Source: Eustoma russellianum
Taxonomy: Eukaryota; Streptophyta; Magnoliopsida; Gentianales; Gentianaceae
Assembly (NCBI GenBank): GCA_036186865.1
Contig: AP025046.1
Span: 38,835,834 to 38,899,833 of the forward strand
Direction of reading: 5' to 3'
DNA length: 64,000 nucleotides
Shown piece by piece: positions 55,791-64,000 of the stretch; the stretch's first letter is position 1, and every line of letters begins with the position of its first letter. A program made the position numbers and the translations under genes. The notes under the pieces were generated by a model. The model was given only the letters and a program-made list of their open reading frames with translations. It was not told the origin of the DNA and did no database searches.

Positions 55791-58665
55791 TGTAGCGGCC
55801 CCCCGAGTATGTAGACTCAGCACGGCTCGCCCGCCGTACTCTTCTAGTAGGAGCACCAAGCGCCGTCATCACCATACATACATGCATGAGACGTTTACAT
55901 GGATAGATCAATGGAACCAATAAACACAACATAACCGTTTTGTACAATTGACAGCGTCATATGATACAAACAGTACAAAAGTCAAGAAATCCATAAAAGT
56001 TAAGTCTATCACACAAAATACATAAACTGAAGTGAACATGACAGTCTACTGTCTATAAAATCTCCCGCACATGGGTAGGGATTATTAGGGCTCTTCACAA
56101 GGTATTCAAGGCTCGTACGACATTGGTGAACCCAAGTTCTTCACAAGGTGTTCACCCAACTCATAATAATACTAATGTTCGGGAGCCCAGGTTCTTCACA
56201 AGGTACTCGCCTGACACCCAACATGCATACGTCGCTTTGGAATATCCATCTAGTAGAGACAATTCATTACATTCTCATTCTTTTCAATACATGTCGCAAA
56301 ATCATGTCGTAACTCAAGTCATAAATCTATAAAGTAAAACTTTACTTTTCGTCTCAAAACATACGTTAGTTTTGACTCTTTAAAAGAGTTTTTTTGTAAT
56401 CGTGAAAACGTCAATCTCTTTTAAAAATCATATGAAATATCCAAAGAAATTAAATCCATTTATGCTGGAAAAATTCTGTTTACACGTCTCATTTTCTAGG
56501 TTGTTTAGCATACTCGGAGGTTATGTTTGGCGTTTCAAAGTCATTAACTTACATCGGCTACATATACATGTGCCATACCTACCATAAAGTTTAGAAATAC
56601 CTCAAATTAACCCTTGGAGGGTCTGGTTTTGGGCAGTTTCCAAAACAGCCCTGTTTTTCATTATATCCGCAAAACAACCCCAAATTTGATCTTAATTAAA
56701 CGGCTTTCATAAACAGCCCATTCCATGGACTAAATAGCATCAAAGCATCACCTACAAGCCTTACATACAACACCAATTAAGAGGAGAAGCATGAAGAAAC
56801 GTAACATAAACATTACATAATTTATATCCGTGTAAATCATAATATACACATTATATTTCATCATACACTAAGTGCTTCAAGTAAAACATGCAAAATGGAT
56901 TCTTCACTCCCATTAAGAGGCCAAAACCATGGGGTATCACCCCACCATACACACAATTTCTTATTCAAGTACATATTATAATGCACACATCATGCTTGTG
57001 AACATAGATTCTTCAAATTAAATTAATCTTACTTTCTCCTTATAGATAGAATGAATATCACTAACATTTGAACATACCCAACACATAAGTGTGCCATATA
57101 TCACCCAAAACAAGTCTTTATAAACATATATTCATGAGAATATTCATGGGATGAAAATGGCACTAACATATACATTTTATGGCTTCAAGTAACATAATTG
57201 GCCACTTAATAGGCATTGTCTTTTAGTCTCAATTAGAAGACTAAAAACAGCCCCTAAAACCGTTTATAGACACATAAATAACAAAGATGACCATCTTAGA
57301 GAAATCATAGCAAAACAAGTCCTAGAGAAATGTCAAATAGTGATGCCTCACAATTACATCCTCAAGAACACAAAGACGTAGAAATTCAAGAAAGACTTCA
57401 CATAATATGAGATGGTCATTTAACAACTATACATACATAGAAAATGGTTGCGTCATGATTTTATAGCCCCCAAAACTATAATTTTAATTTAAGAAGCTTA
57501 CCTTAATTCTTAAATTTCACATGCGTCAGTCCAGCCATTCCATTCAAAGTATTGTCATACTTAATATACACCTACATCACATATTCAAGGACATCTTACA
57601 CATTCAGAATACTTTCATTTGCATGCTTAGTAAAATAGGTTGAAACCAAGCTTATTTGACTGTTTTTGATAACAACATAATCCTAAGAGGTTCACAAATA
57701 AACATCGTTGATCCAAATAGATTTACTTGCCTCTTGAACCTAGAAATATGAAGATATAATGGAGATCCTCTTGAAGGCTTGTATATTGAGCTTGTATGTG
57801 GAGAAAATCACCACCTCCGTTACCTATAGGCACATGGCCATGGAGGAGAAGGGGAAAAGAAAAGTTTAGTTCTTGCAGGAAGGATGGAAAGAAAATGAGA
57901 GAAGATTTTCAAGAACACCTCATCTATAGGCCGAATTGGTCTTGGATGGTTCTTAAAGCTTGAATATAGTATTAACCTTGTTCAAAATTCGTCCACCCAC
58001 ACTCCTAGTAGGCCACGGTTTTGAGGCTTGGTGGGGAAAAGAATAAAATTTTCTTGCCTTAGAATAAGAGAATAGAGAAATTGATATGTGGTTTGGAATT
58101 CTTTTCTAAGAGATGGAAGTAGCTAAGTGTTGGATGGCACTCTTTTTGGCCTCTTCGCCAAGATCTATGAGGGAGGGGGAGGAGATGATGGCAGTTTTTG
58201 GAGAAGAGAGATTAGAAGGCCTTTGAGTGTTTTAAGAGAATGTATGCTAAAGAAAATGACCTTTGGAAGCTTTTGTGGATTTTAAGGCCAATCCATGTGT
58301 CATATAGAGTTTTTGGTTAGCTTGTGTAAGTGAGAAAACAAACCAAGGATGCAACTTGTGTCTCACATGGAGGAGGGGCGGTTGGGATAATTTTGGAGGG
58401 TAGTTTAAGGAATTTGCTAAATATTAATTTTATTATACATGTTACTCAGCTTTTGCTGTCGTTGGGAAATACTGGATTCGATTGATTGATTGATTGATTG
58501 ATTATCCATGTTACTATAGTTTAATGTAACAATTGTAATTTTATTTGATCCTATTTAGTAGGTATAGAAATTAATTTCTTATCTCCTCTAGTCACAAGAA
58601 TACACTATATATAAGTAAATGCGACATAATAAGTCGAGCTTACGTCATGACGTCGGGTCGCAATA
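55791..58665 (-). repeat. G2' 3' LTR
   Basis: Left edge TGTAGCGGCC, same as the G2 LTR at 43432. Right edge gcaata against the polypurine tract (58666-58678); the expected aaca is aata, a single transition. About 2,875 bp. Holds a short tandem repeat (56092-56215) and a (GATT)n run (58478-58503). Confidence 0.75.
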
Positions 58666-58709
58666 TTCCCCCTCCTAATAAAAAGTTTCATCCTCGAAAC
58701 TGACGTACC

Positions 58710-60013
58710 TCAAGTGAAGAGTTGAAGAAGCTGCTCGCGCATAATTTGTTTCGTCTCCCGTGTTGCTTCACTTTCGGAGTGATGGCTCCACTGGACTTTT
58801 ACGAATGGAATTGAACGTCTTCTCAACACTTGTTCTTTTCGATCAATGATCCTTATCGAAATTTCTTTGTACGTGGCATCATGTTGAATCTCCCTTGTCT
58901 GCGGCTCTGGAATATGACTTAGGTCGGCGATGTATCGTCGAAGCTGGGATACGTGAAATACATCATGTACCTGAGACAAAACAGGAGGCAACGCCAGTCG
59001 ATATACGATTGTCCCCACTTTATCCAAAATCTCGACTGGCCCAATATATCAAGGACTTAATTTCCCTTTAACGCCAAATATCATGACTTTTTTAAATGGT
59101 GAAACTCGCAGATACACCTTCTCACCAACCTCAAACTCGAGAGGATGCCTCTTCGTATCTGTCCAAGACTTGCTGCGGTCCAGTGCTGCCTTTGATCGGC
59201 CCCTGATCAATTTTACCCTTTCAACAGTTTTCTCTACCAGTTTGGGTCCAGTAATTGCTTTCTCACCCACTTCATCCCAATACAATGGAGATCAAAATTT
59301 CCGCTCGTAAAGTGCTTCGAATGGTGCCAAACCAATTGAACTATGGTAACTGTTATCATATGAGTATTCCATCAGTTTAACTGTCTTATCCCAGCTACCC
59401 AAAAATCAATCACACAAGCACGAAGCATATCTTCTAAAGCTTTATAGTGCGCTCCGATTGACCATCAGTCTGAGGATGGAAAGCGGTGCTCATTGTGATC
59501 TCAGTGCCCATTACTTGTTGAAAAGCCTGCCAAATTCTTGCAGTGAAGCGAGGGTCGCAATCGCAGAAAATACTGATACGAGTACCATGCAAGCATACAA
59601 TGCTATCTATGTACATATGGACCAACTTTTCCAACGGGACCTTAATCGGCATAGGCAGAAAATGTGCTGACTTGGTGAGACGATCAACAATCACCCAAAT
59701 GGTATCATTACCGCTCCGAGTCTTAGGAAGGCCTGTGACGAAGTCCATAATGATATGATACCATTTCCATCCTGGGATTTCCAAAGGTTGCAACAATCCG
59801 GCAGGTCGTTGATGTTTCCTTAACCTGCTGACATACTAAACATCGCTCGACAAAATCAACAATATGGCGCTTCATCCCATTCGACCAATAATTCTGTTTA
59901 AGGTCCTGGCACATTTTGGTAGCCCCTGGATGGATGGACAATCTCGAATTATGAGCCTCCTTCATAACTTCTTTCCTTAAATCATCACTAGTAGGCACAC
60001 AAATCCTTCTCAT
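58710..60013 (-). pseudogene. G2' integrase with chromodomain-like tail
   Basis: Zinc-binding part HNSRLSIHPGATKMCQDL ... ERCLVCQQVK; core HIIMDFVTGLPKTRSGND, ISIFCDCDPRFTARIWQAF (relatives have VSDRDP) and STAFHPQTDGQSERTIKL; tail VFHVSQLRRYIAD and FVKVQWSHHSESEATRET. Several frame changes (near 59040, 59290-59430, 59790). Confidence 0.85.
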
Positions 60014-61492
60014 GATATAGGTAGTGCAAGTACCGGTGCCGAGGTCAACCTCTTTTTCAATTCATTAAAACTCTATTCACCATCTGCTGTCCACTCGAAT
60101 TTAGTTTTTTTCTGCGTCAATCTGGTCAAAGGAACAGTGATACGAGAAACGCCTTCAACAAATTTTCGATAGTATCCGGCTAACCCAAGGAAGCTCCGAA
60201 CTTCAGTCACGTTTATGGCTCGAGGCCATTCCGTAATAGCTTTCACCTTTTTAGGATCCACCAAAATACCTGCTTCAAAGATAATATGTCCCAAAAATGC
60301 CACACTGCGGAGCCAGAAGTCACATTTACTGAATTTTACATACAACTTCTTTCTCGAAGTATGTTAAGAATGATCCGTAAATGATTCGCATGAGAATCAT
60401 CATCTGGAGAGTAGATCAGGATGTCATCAATGAATACCACGACAAACTTGTCCAGCTGCCCCTGAAATACCAAGTTCCTCAGATCCATAAATGCACCAGG
60501 AGCATTAGTTAACCTGAATGGCATCACGAAGAATTTGTAATGAACATATTGAGTACGAAATGCAGTTTTTGCAACATCATCAGCTCTGATCCGCAATTGA
60601 TGATATCCGGAGTGAAGATCAATCTTACTGAACCCTTTGACACCCCTTAATTGGTCAAATAGATCATCAATCTGGGGCAGCGAGTATTTATTCTTGATCG
60701 TGATTTTGTTCAACTCACGATAATCAATACATAGGCGCATAGTACCATCCTTCTTTTTGACAAAGAGTACTGGAGCTCCCCACGGTGAAGCACTGGGGCG
60801 AATGAATTTCTTGTCAAGTAACTACTGTAACTACACCTTCAATTCCTTCAGTTCGGCTGGGGCCATCCGATAGGGCGCATTAGAGATAGGCTCAGCTCTC
60901 GGCACAACATTTATCTTGAACTCTACCACACGTTCCGGAGGTCACCCAGAAAGGTTATCTGGAAAAACATCTGGAAACTCGTTTACCACTGGAATGTTAC
61001 TGAGGGATGGTACATCAGGCTCCCGTTCGTCACTTAAGGCATAGACAAGGAATCCCGTATCTCCTTTTCTCAGAGCTCGGCAAGCTTGAGCCACTGTCAA
61101 ATAAGTCTTCTGTGGAACCTTCTTTACTTTAGAGCTCCCCTGATATATCACCTCATCTTATGTCGGTGTCTGAATAATAACTCGCTTACCTCGGCAATCA
61201 ATCTAAGCATGGTTATCGAATAGCCAATCCATACCAAAAATAATGTCAAAGTCTCCCATCTAGATCGGAATCAAATCATCATCGAACCTTTGCCCTTCGA
61301 ATTCTAGTTCGCAGTTCTTATAGAGATGATGAGAAATAATAACTTGATCACCAGTAGCTTGGACAAGGTAAGGCGCCTCCAACCATATGGGACTACTGCT
61401 TAGATTCTTGGCGAACCTCTTAGATACAAAAGAGCGGCTTGCACCACTATCAAACAGCATATTTGCAGGCATACTATTAACTAAAATTGCAC
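60014..61492 (-). pseudogene. G2' reverse transcriptase and protease
   Basis: RT: MRLCIDYRELNKITIKNKYS, GYHQLRIRADD, NAPGAFMDLRNL, intact FVVVFIDDILIYS and FLGHIIFEAGILVDP, then a direct jump into integrase at 59998-60010. Protease: MPANMLFDSGASRSFVSKRF. The RNase H domain is gone. Confidence 0.85.
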
Positions 61493-61580
61493 CTAAAGCA
61501 ATTGCAATACATGCAGGGAGTTTGATACTAGTGTAAAACTATAATGGCAATAAGATAGAATCACGTAATCTAAATGGTAC
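61493..61580 (-). other. G2' intron at the gag/protease junction
   Basis: 88 bp, nearly the same as the G2 intron. Confidence 0.65.
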
Positions 61581-62082
61581 ATGTCACCACGTCGGGTGTG
61601 TCCTCCACCTCTGCATCTGTCATAATATGCACACTGGCGTTAGTCCGCTGTCGGCCCCTCTGCTACTGCTGCTGAACATTTTCTGTTTGTACCTTCTCTG
61701 AGCAATCCTTAGCAAAATGACCTGCCTTCACACAGCGATAACATGTGCCAATACCCTTCTTACACTCGCCAAAATGTAGCCTCTAACAATTAGAACAGCA
61801 GGGAATATCCTGCGGAGTGGTCTGACACTGAGATTTCTGCCCACGAGGCTGCTGACGTTACGGCTGAGCGGTATACTGGGCCTGCTGCTGTGCACCCTGT
61901 CCATCTGAACCACCACTCTTAACAAATTTAGTCACACGGCCTATCCGGCAGTGCCAGTTTCTCGAGACCTCTTGCCTCGCATTTCTTCATCTCTCCTATG
62001 AATCTCCTCCTCAATTCTGTAACTGTCATCAAGCATCTCTCCAAATGTCTTAGGTTTAGAATTGACGATCCAGGTTCTGATA
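61581..62082 (-). pseudogene. G2' gag C-terminal fragment
   Basis: Gln-rich knuckle region as in G2 (41934-42440). Breaks at 62082, directly after gttctgatac, where G2 continues with gag and G2' with LINE sequence. Confidence 0.7.
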
Positions 62083-64000
62083 CAAATACACTTGGATGAA
62101 GACCAATATAGTCCTCAAAAGGTATTGCAGAGTTGAAGATACTCCACAACAACAATTTCGTGGATGGGGAATGGTGCTTAAACCAAATAAACTTGGATGA
62201 CAATTGCGCTGAGACAGAAGTGCGGCAAATAGTGTATGCCGATTTTAGCGTAAACTCGCCAGTGGATGATGGAGTCCATGATAGAAATTGTCCGGCACCC
62301 GTCGTATGCGAAATTCCGATGGGGTGTATACGACAGATTAATTTCCATATCATTGAGTCTGGGAGCCTTGGCATAAAATCTCCCCGCCTACCATATTTCA
62401 TGTGCATGTAAGAGCTCCATAAAGTGTCGTTTTTATGATATGACCACCAGATTCTGCAATGATATGCCTTTTGTAGAAAAATAAGGTCACGAAGGCCTAG
62501 CCCGCCTTCATCCTGCGGTCGTGCGATCTTTGACCAAGAGACCCAATGATGACGGTTGCCCCAAAAGAAAGAAGCCATTTTCCTGTGAATGAGATGGATT
62601 ACTGATTTGGGCAAACCCCCCGCAGCCAGAATGTGTAATGGTAGAGCTGCTACCACAGATTGGAGCAGTACCAATCGGCTTGCATGGTCAAGAAGCCGTG
62701 TGTGCCACCCATGCAAACGTGCGTCCATGTGTTGGAGCAAAGATGTGCAATACCGGGCCCGATTGATACCTTTGTGTAGATATGACCCAAGATACCGCAA
62801 GGGGAGAGGATAAACGCATACCAAGAATTTCCTTGAATCTTCTTTGTTGTGGCGATGAAACATGTGATGACGTGATGATTGTACTCTTATGATAATTAAC
62901 CTTTTGGCCAGATGCAGCTTCGTATTGAGTTAAGAATAATTTAAAGCGTTGTAGATTCCGCAGTGTACCTCGAAGAAAAATGAGCAAATCATCAGCATAA
63001 GCCAAATGTGTGATAGCTAGTGGAACACGTCCCAGACGAAAAGAGTGAATATGTCTGGCTGCGGAAAGGGACTTTAGACCCCTGCTAAAGCCTTCAGATG
63101 ATAGTATAAATAACAACGGGGATAGTGGATCTCCTTGCTTTACTCCTCGAAATGGGCGAAACGTGGGGGATGGCTGACCATTAATTAGCACTGACAAACG
63201 TGTGGCACTTAGGTGGTTTATAACCACACGGATGAAAAAATCTGAAAAACCAAATTGCCGCAATAGAAGTTCCAAATATTCCCAACTGACTCTGTCAAAT
63301 GCTTTCATCATATCCAATTTCAAACATAGTTGAGAGCCCCCTTTATCCATCATGTGTATCATCTCCTGAGCTAACAATACTTGTGTGGAGATATCATGTC
63401 CTGGTAAAAAGCCTGTTTGCTCCGGGGATATTAGTCGTGGCAGAGAAGCGTACCCAATCGTGTGGCCAAAATCCGAGTGCAGACCTTACTCAAAAAATTC
63501 GTCAGACAAATGGGACGAAAATCGCTAAATGTTTGTGGAGATTGTATCTTAGGAATCAACGTAATCAAAGCCCCAGCCATGACTGCCGGCTGCGGAACCC
63601 CTAGAAAAAATTCATGTACCGCTTTTAAAACATCTGAATGTATGATGGACCAACATGATCGGAAAAACGTGCCATGAAATCCATCAGGTCCTGCGGCACT
63701 ATGAGGATCTAAGCTCCATACAGCAGCCTTCACCTCTGCCTCAGTTGGAAGTTGTGTAAGCATAACATCATCTTGCGCTGTGAGAACTTGTGGGATATAC
63801 GATAGGATCTCTGAATGAGTGTATGTTTCCTCTCGCGCAAATAAGCGGGTGTAAAACTCCACTGCATAATCCATAATAGCATCCTGGGAGTTAAGGAGAA
63901 TGCCCTCAGAATTTCGGATTTGCTGAATATTAAGCTGCGCACGTCTGCCTTTAACTAGAGAGTGAAAATATTTTGTATTAGCATCTCCCTCCCGTAACCA
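62083..64000 (-). mobile_element. L1-type LINE, truncated (LINE-2)
   Basis: RT and part of the connection domain on the minus strand. The 3' end is missing at 62083 and the 5' part continues beyond the window. Confidence 0.85.
62083..64000 (-). pseudogene. LINE-2 ORF2, reverse transcriptase
   Basis: The window edge opens in the REGDANTKYFHSLVK block. Then come SAAGPDGFHGTFFRSCW, LITLIPKIQSPQTFSDFRPI, LCLKLDMMKAFDRVSWEYL, GVKQGDPLSPLLF, the intact catalytic HLAYADDLLIF (near 62985-63000) and RYLGSYLHKGINRARY. A +1 frame change near 63440 and another near 62860 break the ORF. The connection domain starts (LKSAYTICRT, SKFIWFKH) and stops at the junction. Its catalytic box is intact, unlike LINE-1, but it is still not functional. 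Confidence 0.85.

Larger units (their letters stand above)
55791..62082 (-). mobile_element. Tekay-like gypsy element G2' (5' part missing)
   Basis: 3' LTR, integrase, RT, protease and part of gag on the minus strand. The RNase H region is deleted and gag is broken at 62082 by LINE-2 sequence. Same family as G2. Confidence 0.88.

Noticed and set aside
59458..59758. Two plus-strand frames over G2' integrase
   Set aside because: Shadow frames of the integrase on the other strand.

Overview
This window is a stretch of plant nuclear DNA made almost entirely of nested and decayed transposable elements. A plant is indicated by LTR retrotransposons primed by initiator-Met tRNA (TGGTATCAGAGC), Tekay-like Ty3/gypsy polyproteins, L1-type LINEs with a DUF4283-like ORF1 and a C-terminal RNase H, tRNA-type SINEs with Au/TS-like bodies, and Mutator-like elements carrying pieces of plant genes. 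A dicot is likely; the species cannot be read from the sequence. I see no intact cellular gene.

Layout. 1-780 is the right end of a Mutator-like element (MULE) with a broken GRF zinc-finger gene. About 787-1465 is a Copia 5' LTR and leader. About 1470-7420 is a broken LINE (minus). 7423-8821 holds AT microsatellites and a relic LTR of the same family as G1. 8843-9690 holds a SINE head and low-complexity DNA. About 10137-14790 is a decayed Copia (plus), 14850-16345 a truncated Copia (minus), and about 17259-18500 a very decayed Copia (plus). 18870-30347 is a 1.3-kb MULE with 10-bp target duplications and captured gene pieces; a young, full-length, roughly 10.2-kb gypsy element (G1, 19976-30133, minus, TSD TTAAC) sits inside it. 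30845-31033 is a SINE. 31036-40192 is gypsy copy A (minus), interrupted by a Copia-type solo LTR (32710-34067). 40193-43763 is a fragment of a second Tekay-like gypsy (G2). 43764-49037 is a second copy (B) of part of A that shares its stop codons. 49140-55790 is a SIRE-like Copia (minus), cut by another G2-family element (55791-62082, G2'). 62083-64000 is a second LINE (minus), still open at the window edge.

The most unusual structure is inside the G1 LTR. Downstream of a TATA box, in the predicted leader RNA, lie two different arrays of stem-loops. The first has five units with a nearly constant loop and stems whose two arms change together from unit to unit. The second has five hairpins and a final half-unit built on CGATCGATCGATG, with six units in one LTR and seven in the other. 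An older relic LTR at 7955-8748 carries the first array with the same five stems in the same order. G1 also has two spliceosome-type introns that exactly rejoin its reading frame. One, at the gag/protease junction, is shared with G2 and G2'; the other, in RNase H, is absent from G2.

All coordinates and comparisons were made by eye. LTR divergence and repeat identities are estimates.
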